Positions 1 to 11,422 of a stretch of 64,000 bases of DNA are shown here, piece by piece. Below the pieces are notes generated by a model. The model was not told the origin of the DNA. It saw only the letters and a list, made by a program, of their open reading frames with translations, and did not search any database. Position 1 is the stretch's first letter; the number at the start of each line of letters is the position of its first letter. Made by a program: the position numbers and the translations under genes. The DNA comes from DCFW01 sp963790715 (GTDB taxonomy: Bacteria > Bacteroidota > Bacteroidia > Bacteroidales > Bacteroidaceae), in contig CAWBPN010000018.1 of assembly GCA_963790715.1 (NCBI GenBank), forward strand, positions 124,001 through 188,000. Direction: 5' to 3'.

Positions 1-2805
1 CCAAATACATCTGGATTAGGATCCCCTATTTTTACCATATCATTCTTATCTATCAATCCTGCAGAATCACCATTAGTATTTACAAAACGTACATCTCCAG
101 CCTGAAATGGTGTAGCTACAGTTCCAATCATTGTTTTTAATCCGGCGCTCGTAGCTTCAGCAGTTGTTTCGTAGATTCCCTTTGTTTTATAGCCGTAAAA
201 TATACCTATTGGCTGACCAACCTGGGTACGAACTTCTCCATCATAAGCATCTGTATTATACGCTCCACTTTCCAATTTCGTTACTTTGTTCTTATTGAAT
301 GTGGCGTTTATTCCTAAATCCCATGTCAAAGCAGAGTTTATTATGCGGCCCTTAACTGCAATATCCAAACCTGCATTACGCATTGACCCTCCGTTAGTTA
401 TATATGTTGAAAAACCGGAAATTGTAGGTGGTGTGCCATTAGTAATTAAATTATTAATATTATTATAATAATAGTCAACAGAAAGTGATAGCCTATCATT
501 GAACATTGACCAATCTAAACCTACATCAAATTTCTTATTCAATTCAGGTTTTAAATGATCGTCAACGATATTACCACGAATCAAACCTTCATTACCATAA
601 TAATTAATCTCTGTATAATAACGACGTCCGGCATAGTTGCCGCCCATATCATCATTTCCTGTTATGGTATATCCAACACGTAACTTTAACAAATTAATCC
701 AATTAATATTCTTCATAAAATTCTCTGAAGATATTAGCCATGATGCTTGTAATGATGGAAAAGGTTGAAATTTGCTAACTTTTGTACCATAACGTGACGA
801 AGCATCCATAGAAAGTATTCCTGAGAAGAAATATTTATTCAAAATTGAATAGTCTGCATTAATATACATGGCAGCCCATTTCCAATTACCTAATGTGCCT
901 CCTGTTTGACGAAGTGCATTATCGCCATCACCTAACGTGGTTAACTTATCACTGGCACTATTATAGGCTTTACCCCAATCTTCTTCAGAATGTGTAGACA
1001 TATAACGAAAACCGGCAGTTGCATCTATTTTATGGAAGCGATCAAATTCATGTTTATAGTTCAAACGCGTTTCGCTAAAGACTGCAAATAACCGTTCAAC
1101 TCTACTACGGGAAGAATTTATTACTTCTGTAGATGATACACTTGGATATTTAATTCCAGTACTAGGATAAAATATAGTCTCGCGTTCTTTATTAAAATCT
1201 ATGCCAAAATTTGTAGATATTTTCAAATCATTACTTAATGCATAATCAACATCAGCATTACCTATGAAACGATAATTTGAATTTTTCTCATTAATATCAT
1301 CAATGATTGCTTTAGGATTTGAAATTCCCAATGAATCGGATCCTTCTAAATTAGGTGAAGGCACATTTTCTTCATTATAAACATATTTTGTCATAAAAGG
1401 AGCTTTAACTAAAGCCGTATAAATTGGAGCAGTAGATTCTGTACATGCCTCATCTCTCATTTGTTTTTGCCCATACAAGAAACTCATGTTGACATGCACT
1501 TTCATTTGCGGTGAGAAATTCAAGTCTGAATTAACTCTTGTATTAAACCGATTAAAGCTTGTTCCGTCAATCAAACCGTTGTTATTAATAAATCCCAACG
1601 ATAAAGCATACACAGCCATATCATCACCACCTGTTACATTCAATCCATACTGACCTTTCACTCCGTTATTAAAAATGGCATCTTGCCAATCAGTAGATTT
1701 ATTATAACGATAGTAATCCGTATTACCGCTCCACCTACCCCATTTATCTTCAGTAGGCAATGTGGTATTAAACAATCCCATATTTTGAATCTGTGAAGCA
1801 GAATATCCTTCACTTTGGTACATATCAATAAGATAACTTTTAGCCTCATTTGCACTCAGCAAAGGGATTTTATGCGGGGTTAAATTCAAGCCATACTGTA
1901 CGTGGGCTGTAATTTTTGTTGCCATTTGCTTAGAACGCAATGTCTCAATAATAATAGCGCCATTAGCACCTTTCACGCCATATAAAGCCGTCGCGTCTTT
2001 TAATACCGTAAGGCGTTGAATATCATGAACATCAATAGAGCCTAACGGAGTTGAGACATAACCTTCAATCAACGATGTGCCAAATGCTTCATTTTCAATA
2101 ACCATACCGTCAACTACCAACAAAGGTTGATTGTTGCCATATACTGAATTTACTCCATTCAAATAAAGGTTTCCACCTACTCCTTCCTGTCCTGAACGCA
2201 TTTGTGTTTCCAATCCGGCTACTCTACCTTGCAAAATTTGTTCAGGCGTATAAGCAGGATTATTTGAATAGTCACCATTCAAATACGTTGTTGAAGCTGT
2301 CAGTCTAGTGTTGTTGACATCTCCGAACGGCATCAGCACATCTTTGTATGATGAATTAGAATAACCTTCTTCATACATTTGTATTTTAAGATCCTTTTTA
2401 CCTCTAACAAGCACTATTTGTGTTTCACGCAACGGACCGCTTACATTTAATTCCTCATTGAATGAAGGCAATTTAATATCAAACTCACCTTTGTCATTTG
2501 TCATTGCTGAAACCACTCCGGTTAACGAAATGCTAATGCCGGGTAGAGGTTTGCCTGTTGCAGCATCAACTACTACACCCTTAACTTCCGCTTTACCTTC
2601 ATAACGTGACTTCGCAAACTGAGCAATAGCCGGTTTATAATGCCTATTGGTGCTAGTAGAACGCGTAGTCTTCTTAACCGGCTGAGAGACGGTCATTAGT
2701 GAACATATTAGTTTGACTATGCTGAGAATGTTTGGAATGTTGAGCATTAACTATTCCTGAACACAACAGAACAAATGAGAATATTATATATTTTAAATTT
2801 TTCAT
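1..2805 (-). CDS. SusC/RagA-like TonB-dependent receptor, C-terminus cut by window edge, apparent frameshift near the N-terminus
   Basis: Outer-membrane receptor that would import an oligosaccharide or similar ligand with a SusD partner, energised by TonB. The frame shows a carboxypeptidase-regulatory-like domain (GVVVDAATGKPLPGIS), the plug signature LLVVDGMVIEN and LKDATALYGVKGANG, and a long beta-barrel region running off the left edge after GDPNPDVFG. The ATG at 2805 opens a clear signal peptide (MKNLKYIIFSFVLLCSG...NAQ), but that frame stops at 2674-2676 after 43 residues. The rest of the protein is in the +1 frame, open from about 2750, with possible internal ATGs at 2747 and 2696. A single surplus base within 2676-2750 would explain this. 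It is last in the FAS1/SusCD operon. It may be a decayed gene, a sequencing error, or start at 2747 with a poor signal sequence. Family assignment is secure; integrity is not. Confidence 0.85.
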
Positions 2806-2844
2806 CTTTTTTCGATTTTAATGGTTCATATCTCTTGCAATATA

Positions 2845-4660
2845 TTATTCATCAATTTGAGGTACCAATTTAATATAATCAAGGAAGATCCATCCATTAT
2901 ATTTGCTCGTTTGTGATGAGGTATAAAATGAGTTTGTAACCCAAAAACGAGTCTGACCGTATGTAGCAACTGGCAATGGAGATGCAATTCCTGAAGTTGT
3001 ATTTACCGAACCAGGGTCGGTTCCGTAAGTCTTTTTGGAAGCATTGTATGTTACATTTAAACTATAAAGTTTTAATTGTGTTTCTTCATTCAACCCTGCA
3101 TTATGAACATCGCCAAAAGCATAATACTTATCATTGCCTGTCATAATATTGTTATCAGCCCAGTTATTTTTTATCATACCTATCACTGTAGAATTATCAC
3201 GAGTAAGCCTGGGATAACCATTAAACGACACATATAATTTCATACCTGTATGCGAAGTTGATGCACACATTTTTGTCGGATCCGAAGAATCATAATCAGG
3301 ATCAAGAGTACTGCCTGTAGATGAATTTTCATGAATGTGACCGCTATAATCATCATACGATTTCCAATATATATTATAATTGCATGTATACAGATTTGTT
3401 AAATACTCAATCCAGCTGCCAATTGCAGTAGAATAGAAACTTGAATTATATACATAATTATAATATAGTGTTGATACTTTCGTACCTGCAGAATTTAAAG
3501 AATCACGGCTTTGTTGATTCCACCCGGCTAATATTACATCCTTACCTCCACTGGCATAACTTCGAATACGAGTCATAACATAATTAGACTCATACATATT
3601 ATTGTAATTTTCCGCTTCTATAATAATCGTTTTGATTTTATTTTCTTTCATCGTAATATTAGCATCATCAACCTCTTGAACGCTACCATTAGACAATGGA
3701 TTAGCAGTTCCTATGGAATTAACGTTAACCACGACACCATCCACATCAGTTTGCACTCCGGTTGTAAGATTAGATGTTTTAAATGTCAGATCCTTAATTA
3801 ATTCATCTTTGGCTATAGAATCGGCCATTGCGGATTGACGTACAAGTCCCTGACTGTCAGACAGTGTCTGTCCCCATGATAACGTTTCATTATCAGGAGC
3901 AGGTTTCATATATTTAGCATATTTTGCCTTCAACGTATTAAATACACTATTAGGTAATAATGCAAACGTATATGTTGAATCCTCATTGCTGAAAGCTGCC
4001 TTACTTAAAAAACGATTATAAGCCACGTACAACGTGTCATATACCGGTTGGCCACTACTATTTACACCTGTCTCTATGCTACTATCCAAATCAGCTTTAT
4101 AAATAGTAGCATTCAATAACCAATCGACCTCATCATATTTACCTTTCCCTACTACATTTGTCAAATATTCCAGTATATTAAGTTTCGGCATAACAACATT
4201 GGTAATTGTACGCAGAATTCCGTTTGAACAAAGGCATTCAGTGTTATTGTCCGAAGGAAATTGTAATTCAGAAATAGTTAAATTCTTGCCATTTACCGAA
4301 CGTAATGTTTTCAATGAAGATAACTCACTATCATTATGTTTCAGAAAAGTAATTTGATTTTTCACAATTACTTTCTGAATACTGTCAGATGCAGAAGTAT
4401 AAGAAGACAAAGCAGTGTTACTAGGTGCAAACACTGTAAATTCACTACCTGAGCGCAAGACTTTATCATAACCTGTATTCTTAAGCATTTGAGCAAATGT
4501 ACTCAAATTCGTATTATTATTTATTGCATCCATAATCGTACCACCCAATGTGGATGTCTCTACTTTTACGTGATCGTCCCATTGATTAGTACAACCGATC
4601 ATTGTTGTAAACGTTATTACAACGAACAATCCGAACACACCAATTCTTTATATTATTCAT
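2845..4660 (-). CDS. FAS1 (fasciclin) domain lipoprotein with C-terminal beta-sandwich, frame break in the signal peptide
   Basis: Probable surface lipoprotein of a SusCD locus. The main frame begins only at a GTG (4638) and gives FGLFVVITFTTMIGC, a lipobox with no basic n-region. The ATG at 4660 gives MNNIKNW in the other frame; removing one base yields MNNIKNW-VFGLFVVITFTTMIGC, a textbook lipoprotein signal, so a one-base insertion is likely. After Cys come two FAS1-like modules (about residues 25-150, with SEFTVFAPSNTAL, and 150-345). A C-terminal region follows that ends WIFLDYIKLVPQ, as in galactose-binding-like jelly rolls. The neighbour upstream (4692-6452) has the same architecture. 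FAS1 domains are known adhesion modules; binding to glycan or cell-surface material is my inference. Confidence 0.8.
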
Positions 4661-4691
4661 AATCATTTATTTTTGTATGTATTACGATGTG

Positions 4692-6452
4692 TCAATACGG
4701 GAAAATATTAGAAGCTGCCGTTCCTTCGGAAACTAATGTACCACGAATATCTTGACGAGGCCAAATTTGATCTTCGTCAACCGGAATAAATTGGATTTCA
4801 TCCAAAAAAGCATTGGTTGCGGCTGCATTTGTTACAGTAAAAAGTAAAGTATGTTGCCCTGTTGCATATACTGTAATTGTTCCTAATAACTTACTACACA
4901 TTGTTATATACTGACTTTTCGCCGTATAATATTTCCAACCAAGAGCCAATAATTGGTCATCATTATACTTCTTATTAGGTTCATCAGAGAAGTTAGCTAT
5001 AATAGGTAACACCTGATCATCATAGTTATCTTCTTGGAAGGTGGTTTTTACATAAATCGGTTTAGCTGAATTACCTGATTGTCTATAACATACCCACACT
5101 TTATACGTGCCTGCAACCAACAACGGTAATTTCATCGCCATTGACTTAATATAGCTTGTTGAAAGTCTAAGACTCATATAATCTCCATTTATAACTTGCC
5201 ATTTTTGCTGATAATCAGCTGCACTTGTTCCATTAGCAACATAAGTCAAAGTATTAGAAGAACTTCCACCAAAAGTTATATTTGAGAAACTCGACACCGT
5301 ATAATTAATACTTGTTCCTTCTTTTTTATAAGAGCTGTTAGCTTCAATCTCCGGTTGTGCACAAATATCCCAATATACACGATATGGTTTATGTGCTTTA
5401 ACTTCCAAATTTGACTCTAGAGTTTGGATTACCCCATTTGAACAAGTATAATCAGTATAAGTACTTTTACGATTTACAAGAATGCCCTGATCATTCAATT
5501 CACCCTCTTTAAACTCATTTACAAGTAATGAATCATTGCGATAAACCAGAGTCAACGGCTGATTCAAAAGCTTGGTGCTTAATGTAGTTACAGCTGTCAT
5601 ATCTGTTATATAAGATCTTGACGGTAATATATGATACGCGAACCAATTATAAAGCATTCCGGAAGGATCGGTTGTTGTTGTGGCATTATTTTTCAATTCA
5701 GCCTGAAATGCTGTATAAAAAGCATCCTTATCACTAATATTGAAACCTGCATTAATAAATGCTGAATCATTCTGAAGTAATAATGTTCGAAAACCACCAC
5801 CACCGTCAATCAATGAATCCAACTGTACAGCATCCAATTTAGAAGCTAAATATTTCATTGCACTGTAATCATTGCCCAAATTCGTGAATTTCTGATATAC
5901 CGTTGAATCTTGTTGCGTCAATACTTTATCTATTTTATGAATACAACCGTTACCACATTGAATATTTCTATTTACGGTACCTAAAATGCCCTGACGATTA
6001 ACTAATATGCTGTTGTCATTCTGTGTTTGCGTGGTTAAATATACATTCAACATATTGGCATACGGTAATCGTCCATCAATAAAACTACTGGTTGGAATAG
6101 TATCGCTTATAGTATGAAATTTTACGATTTGTGCTGCTTGAGCTTGAGTCATCGTACTAATTGACAAATTGTTTTCTTTTAAATATGTATTAACGGCACT
6201 ATCAGTAGGAGCAAAACAAGTATATGTTCCGTAAGCATGCATCATACCTTGCAATCCTGCTTTACTTATGATACTTAAATATAGATCTAAATTAGAACCT
6301 TTAGTTGCCATATATTCATCTATCATCTGCGTTGTACTATCACGATATTGACCGGGACTCAAATATGAACTACATGAAGTAAAAACTAAAACAATCAAAC
6401 CCAAATAGGCTATTTTAGTTAAAAATTTTGTTATTATATTATACTTTTTCAT
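4692..6452 (-). CDS. FAS1 (fasciclin) domain lipoprotein
   Basis: Predicted outer-membrane lipoprotein of 586 residues: basic n-region MKKYNIITK, hydrophobic stretch, lipobox FTSC at about residues 24-27. Two FAS1 modules follow (about 45-170, with the signature TCFAPTDSAVNTYL, and 185-350), then a beta-rich C-terminal module (about 355-575) with KVWVCYRQSG and FLDEIQFIPVDE, resembling a carbohydrate-binding-type jelly roll. It lies 8 bases downstream of the SusD gene and 31 bases upstream of the paralogous FAS1 lipoprotein, so the three are surely co-transcribed. In position it corresponds to the surface glycan-binding protein (SusE/F-like) slot of a polysaccharide utilisation locus. The ligand is unknown. 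Confidence 0.85.
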   Translation of the reverse strand: MKKYNIITKFLTKIAYLGLIVLVFTSCSSYLSPGQYRDSTTQMIDEYMATKGSNLDLYLSIISKAGLQGMMHAYGTYTCFAPTDSAVNTYLKENNLSISTMTQAQAAQIVKFHTISDTIPTSSFIDGRLPYANMLNVYLTTQTQNDNSILVNRQGILGTVNRNIQCGNGCIHKIDKVLTQQDSTVYQKFTNLGNDYSAMKYLASKLDAVQLDSLIDGGGGFRTLLLQNDSAFINAGFNISDKDAFYTAFQAELKNNATTTTDPSGMLYNWFAYHILPSRSYITDMTAVTTLSTKLLNQPLTLVYRNDSLLVNEFKEGELNDQGILVNRKSTYTDYTCSNGVIQTLESNLEVKAHKPYRVYWDICAQPEIEANSSYKKEGTSINYTVSSFSNITFGGSSSNTLTYVANGTSAADYQQKWQVINGDYMSLRLSTSYIKSMAMKLPLLVAGTYKVWVCYRQSGNSAKPIYVKTTFQEDNYDDQVLPIIANFSDEPNKKYNDDQLLALGWKYYTAKSQYITMCSKLLGTITVYATGQHTLLFTVTNAAATNAFLDEIQFIPVDEDQIWPRQDIRGTLVSEGTAASNIFPY

Positions 6453-6460
6453 AATGTTAT

Positions 6461-8077
6461 CTATTTACCTGTAGTCGATTCATCAGCATAAAAACTATTT
6501 TGCACCAATAAAGAATTACTCTTCATATCATTTATATATATTGGAAGATAATGACTGCTATGGTTACTATACTTAGCTTGTAAAGAATAGACCTTATCAG
6601 ACGTGGTACTATAAACACACATATCTGTTAAGTAGTGAATATGCGCATAACTATTGCGTTTTGCATTACGAAGTACATCATACCAACGTTTTCCTTCAAA
6701 GGCCATTTCACGCGCCTCTTCTTCAAGTATAAACTCTTCTACCATGGAAACGCTCATCTGGCTGGAACGGGTTATATCGGTAGCATCTACAGCATTTGAC
6801 CTGCTTCTTACTACATCTACATCAGCTAAAGCTTCTGCTATTTCGGCTTGTTGAGCATCACCAGTCATAGAAGCAGCCAACTGATTTTTGGCCTCCGCAC
6901 GCATCAAATATATTTCAGCCAGACGATAAACAATCAAATGATTCGTCATTTGAGTCGATGTCCTTACTGTTCCATCATTTAAAGCCAAACCGGAATATTT
7001 CCACACCGAATTATTTGCCGAACATATTTTTTCACGTATATCCTGACTAATAGAACTTCCGACTGTTGCAGAAGGGAATAATTCATCATTAATAAAATCA
7101 GAATTTGGAATAATATAACTATGTGGAAATGTTGCAAACCAATCATAGAAAGGATTCAGATTATCAGAAGCAAACTGCAATTCAAATATACTTTCCATGC
7201 TATTACCGTTTACATATAAGTTAGTATACAAATTTTCAGCACCGGCTGTAGTGGCATACGTAACAGTATCTATTTCCTGCGTATCTTCATCCGTTACGAC
7301 TTCTGTTCCCTTAGAAACTGGAATTAAAGCATATTGGCCGCTACTTACAATTTTATCGCAATAATCTATTGCCTTTTGATAATTTTCTTTCCATAAATAC
7401 ATATCAGCCAACAAGGCGTATCCTGCATAACGAGTCATTTTACCTTTATTATATGATGCATTTGAAGTATTATAAGATGTAGGTAACTTCTCAACCCATC
7501 CTTCCATGTCACTTATTACTTTTGTCAGCACAGAATCTTTGTCACTCTTTGCTATGTCAAAATTTTGTGTATCATCAGTATATGCTGTAGTAGTATACGG
7601 TATATCTCCAAAATTACGAATTAAATAAAAATACATTAAACTACGTATAGCCACCGCTTGAGCTTCATATTCTTCAAGTGCAGTTTGAGTAAATGAATTA
7701 TCATTATTTTTCACTTCCGGTGCATATTTTAGCAATGTGTTGCAATCATTTATAATTGTATAAAACGATGCCCAATTGCAATATGCATTATTTTCGGTGA
7801 TTTCACCTTCTTTAATTAGAGTCAAATTGGAGTTATTCCATGTACCGGTATTAATCATATCGGCACGCATCTCACCCCAAAGCCACATTTTTAATGAAAC
7901 ATCACTTCCTACCAATCCGGAATAAAGTCCTGTAGTAAACGAAGCAACATCTTCTTTGGTTTTCCAATAATCATCGCGTGCTACGCCGCTAGTCGGAGTT
8001 AAATTCAACCAATTGTCACATGAACTTGTTGCTAGTGCGACAATCATCAATACTAATAATATTTTTATTTTTTTCAT
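6461..8077 (-). CDS. SusD/RagB-family nutrient-binding lipoprotein
   Basis: Cell-surface lid and binding subunit of the SusCD importer. MKKIKILLVLMIVALATSSC is a lipoprotein signal with the Cys at residue 20, and the mature start DNWLNLTPTSG is typical of SusD. The TPR-like N-terminal half includes YLIRNFGDIPYTT (the usual RxFGxVPY region) and LLADMYLWKENYQKAIDYCDKIV. The C-terminal half has the usual YRLAEIYLMRAEAKNQL and FEGKRWYDVLR blocks. Length (538) is normal for the family. It starts 12 bases downstream of its SusC partner (8090-11410) and is followed closely by FAS1 lipoproteins. Substrate cannot be read from sequence. Confidence 0.95.
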   Translation of the reverse strand: MKKIKILLVLMIVALATSSCDNWLNLTPTSGVARDDYWKTKEDVASFTTGLYSGLVGSDVSLKMWLWGEMRADMINTGTWNNSNLTLIKEGEITENNAYCNWASFYTIINDCNTLLKYAPEVKNNDNSFTQTALEEYEAQAVAIRSLMYFYLIRNFGDIPYTTTAYTDDTQNFDIAKSDKDSVLTKVISDMEGWVEKLPTSYNTSNASYNKGKMTRYAGYALLADMYLWKENYQKAIDYCDKIVSSGQYALIPVSKGTEVVTDEDTQEIDTVTYATTAGAENLYTNLYVNGNSMESIFELQFASDNLNPFYDWFATFPHSYIIPNSDFINDELFPSATVGSSISQDIREKICSANNSVWKYSGLALNDGTVRTSTQMTNHLIVYRLAEIYLMRAEAKNQLAASMTGDAQQAEIAEALADVDVVRSRSNAVDATDITRSSQMSVSMVEEFILEEEAREMAFEGKRWYDVLRNAKRNSYAHIHYLTDMCVYSTTSDKVYSLQAKYSNHSSHYLPIYINDMKSNSLLVQNSFYADESTTGK

Positions 8078-8089
8078 TTGTATCAGCTT

Positions 8090-11000
8090 TTAAAATGTTA
8101 ATGATAAACCGATAGCATACTCTTTCGGACGTGGTGAAGTTGCATAATCATATCCACTAGTGTCACCACTGGGAGATGTATTAATTGAGACCTCTGGGTC
8201 TTGTCCGGTATACTTTGTCCAACAATACAGATTTTGCATCGTTAAATAAATATAAGCATCTTGTATAAAAGTACGCTTTAAAAAATCACGCGTAAAAGTA
8301 TATTTAATCTCCAAAGACTTCCATCTTACAAATGAACCGTTTTCCATATATCGATCACTTCCCATATCATTATATCCTTGATTAAACAAAGCACGTGGTA
8401 AAAGATCTTTAGGAGCTATAGAAGGATCGCTATAAGAACTGCGCCAACGGCGAAGTGTAGCTTTACTTTGATTATCATATCCGTACATGCGCTCCATATT
8501 CCACTTTGCATAATTATAAATCTTATTGCCGTAACGGAAATTGAAATAAGTATTTATGCTCCATTCCTTATATCTGATATTAGGTCCGAAACCTCCAGTC
8601 AATAATGGATTGGCATTACCTAAATATACAATATCCTGATAGTCTATATTGCCATCATGATTTTGATCTTTGTATTTTGCATCACCGGGTTGAAATTGAT
8701 AAGCTATAGATGGATAACCGAATTGCATCTTCACAGGTGCTTGATTTCCTGAAGAATCATAAGTATATATTTTATTACCACTTGCATCTGTTGCTATTGC
8801 CTGATCACTATTCAAATATACGCCTTGATATTGATAGCCATAAAATGAACCTAAAGGTTGACCTGAGATCCATTTTCTAATCATACCACGAGAACTCCAA
8901 CTTCCACTCTCATTTGAGATTAAACTGGTAATTTTCTTGATTGTATTTACATTTCGAGCCAATGCCAAACTGAAGCTGACGACCAAGTCTTTCTGTCTGA
9001 TTGGCGTTACATGCAAATTTAATTCCCATCCGTTATTATCCATAGTACCTATATTCATATATGCTGCTGTAGAAAAGCCGGAAGTACTTGGAATACTAAC
9101 ATTTCTAAAAAATAGATCATTTGTTCTTTTAAGATAATAATCTGCATCAATCATCAATCTATTATCAAAAGCTGCGAAATTCAAACCTAAATCAGTTTGC
9201 TCACCGCGTTCCCACTTTAAATTTGCGAGTTCAAGATTACTTGGATATGTTCCTGTATCATTCAAATATTTATAATCGTATAATGAATAAGTACTAACAG
9301 CTACATAATTCGTAGATGGCTCATTACCATTCTGACCCCAACTTGCACGAAGGCTTAATTCATTTAGCCAACTATCGGATGCTTTCTTCATAAAAGGTTC
9401 ACCACTAATACGCCACCTACCTGATGCAGATGGGAAAAAGCCCCAACGGTGATTTGATCCAAAACGAGAATTACCATCAGCTCTACCTGAAACATTCAAC
9501 AAATAGCGATCTTTAAAACTATATTGAAATTGCGAATATGCTGAAAATAATCGATATTCGCTATTACCACTCTTAATGCCTAATGCCGACTGTGTAATAA
9601 TACGTGACGGAATTGAAGGATCTGTCAAATATGGACTGGCCGTATTTGCTGTCGAGCTACTATAAGATGAAGATTTATTATCAGTCGTTTGGGTTCCTAG
9701 CAAAATCTGCAAAGAATGGTCCTTTCCAATATGCGGATTAAAGATCAATTTGTTAAATATCTGCATATCAAATGATTCTGAGTCTGCATCATCAGCTTTA
9801 TTAACACTTAATTCAGTCCACGGACGACCTGTAGCCGTTTGTGGTAAGAATGCTGTAGACTTATTATTCATTACATCAAAACCCACATCAAAATTGTATC
9901 TTACCCAACTCCAAGGTGTCCAGCTTAATGTCAATTCCGGAATGATACGATCACTCAACAGTTTATATTTGCCCTCCTTTGCCATAGCTACAGGATTATA
10001 AACGCCACTCAATGAAGAGGAGTTCCAATAACCTTGTAACGTAGTAAGCGGTGTAAAATAGTTATCTGTTTTCTGTCCCAACTCGTTATATTCATAAATA
10101 CTCAAATTAGGAGCACGTGTATAAGCCATTTCCGTTACATCTTTTTTGCTACTGAGATATGTTATGTAGCACCTGTTATTTAAAGAATGCGTATAACTCA
10201 TAGAGGCAGAAAATCTTAATTTGGTTGACACCGTATAATCAACATTAATACGTGTAGAAATGCGACTGAAATTGGTATTTATAACTGTACCGCTCTGATC
10301 ATAATAACCTATGGAAGCACGATATTGAGCACGATCGCCTCCACCGCTGATTGATACATTATGGTCATTTGTCCAACCTGTTTGCGTAACAGCTTTAAAC
10401 CAATCGGTATCAGCACCATAATTATAATAGTTATATAAATTATTAGGATCACTTGCCAATGTAGGGTAAAGATTAGGATCAAATGTCTTACCGGCATCTA
10501 TCAGTTCCTCTTGAACCAAAGTTTTATATTCATTACCATTTAAGACAGGTATACCCCGACCTTGTTTATCCATTGTGGTTTTTAATGTATAAGTAACTCG
10601 AGGTTTACCTATAGTACCACGTTTTGTCGTAATTAGCAACACGCCATTTGCTGCTTTTGACCCCCAAATAGCTGTAGCTGCAGCATCTTTCAATACCGTA
10701 ATCTCTTTAATATCACCAGGAGCTATATTCAACATCTGACTATATTGTTCTTCATTTGCATTTGCAAAATCAAAATCCGAATCAATAGTGGTAGAATAAG
10801 GGAAGCCATCGACTACAATAAGAGGTTCGGCATTACCGTTAAGAGTAGATGTACCACGAATACGAATACTCATACCTGAACCTGGTGTTCCACTATTGGC
10901 GACAATATCAGCACCTGCGATACGTCCTTGTAACGCATCGTCTACATTTGCACCGGTAACATCCTGCAGCTCATCCATTGATAAGCGTTGAGCACTTGAT

Positions 11001-11410
11001 GTCAAATCACGTTCCGCTATATTCATCATACCATTGCTGACTTGACGTTTAGCCGTAACAACAGCACCACCCAATTGAACCACATTTTCTTGTAAGGCTA
11101 CATTAAATTGAAGTTGTGAGGCATCTTTCAAATTAACTACTTGCTTCTTATATCCTGAATATGTGAATACCAATTGATATCCTGATTTCACTTCACCTAC
11201 CAACGAATAATTTCCATCTATATCTGTTGCCGCAAAAGCAATGACACGATTATCTTTATTCACTAATTGGACATTAGCTCCAGGTAAAGATGAACCATCA
11301 GTTGAACTCGTTACCACACCTTTCAACATCACATTCGTTTGCGACATAAGCAACTGAGGTAACATGATCAAGCTTAAAATCAAAAGCCATATACGTAATG
11401 TATTTTTCAT
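8090..11410 (-). CDS. SusC/RagA-family TonB-linked outer-membrane protein
   Basis: Transport barrel of 1106 residues that pairs with the SusD encoded 12 bases downstream. Signal peptide MKNTLRIWLLILSLIMLPQL ends near LMSQ. A CarboxypepD_reg-like domain (about 28-110; GVVTSSTDGSSLPGANVQLV) is followed by the TonB plug (about 130-265; GTPGSGMSIRIRGTSTLNG, LIVVDGFPYS, VLKDAAATAIWGSKAANGVL). The rest is the 22-strand barrel, ending in an aromatic YAIGLSLTF, the usual outer-membrane insertion signature. No STN domain is visible, so an anti-sigma partner is unlikely. A FAS1 lipoprotein gene lies 12 bases upstream. Confidence 0.96.
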   Translation of the reverse strand: MKNTLRIWLLILSLIMLPQLLMSQTNVMLKGVVTSSTDGSSLPGANVQLVNKDNRVIAFAATDIDGNYSLVGEVKSGYQLVFTYSGYKKQVVNLKDASQLQFNVALQENVVQLGGAVVTAKRQVSNGMMNIAERDLTSSAQRLSMDELQDVTGANVDDALQGRIAGADIVANSGTPGSGMSIRIRGTSTLNGNAEPLIVVDGFPYSTTIDSDFDFANANEEQYSQMLNIAPGDIKEITVLKDAAATAIWGSKAANGVLLITTKRGTIGKPRVTYTLKTTMDKQGRGIPVLNGNEYKTLVQEELIDAGKTFDPNLYPTLASDPNNLYNYYNYGADTDWFKAVTQTGWTNDHNVSISGGGDRAQYRASIGYYDQSGTVINTNFSRISTRINVDYTVSTKLRFSASMSYTHSLNNRCYITYLSSKKDVTEMAYTRAPNLSIYEYNELGQKTDNYFTPLTTLQGYWNSSSLSGVYNPVAMAKEGKYKLLSDRIIPELTLSWTPWSWVRYNFDVGFDVMNNKSTAFLPQTATGRPWTELSVNKADDADSESFDMQIFNKLIFNPHIGKDHSLQILLGTQTTDNKSSSYSSSTANTASPYLTDPSIPSRIITQSALGIKSGNSEYRLFSAYSQFQYSFKDRYLLNVSGRADGNSRFGSNHRWGFFPSASGRWRISGEPFMKKASDSWLNELSLRASWGQNGNEPSTNYVAVSTYSLYDYKYLNDTGTYPSNLELANLKWERGEQTDLGLNFAAFDNRLMIDADYYLKRTNDLFFRNVSIPSTSGFSTAAYMNIGTMDNNGWELNLHVTPIRQKDLVVSFSLALARNVNTIKKITSLISNESGSWSSRGMIRKWISGQPLGSFYGYQYQGVYLNSDQAIATDASGNKIYTYDSSGNQAPVKMQFGYPSIAYQFQPGDAKYKDQNHDGNIDYQDIVYLGNANPLLTGGFGPNIRYKEWSINTYFNFRYGNKIYNYAKWNMERMYGYDNQSKATLRRWRSSYSDPSIAPKDLLPRALFNQGYNDMGSDRYMENGSFVRWKSLEIKYTFTRDFLKRTFIQDAYIYLTMQNLYCWTKYTGQDPEVSINTSPSGDTSGYDYATSPRPKEYAIGLSLTF

Positions 11411-11422
11411 TTATATTGATTT

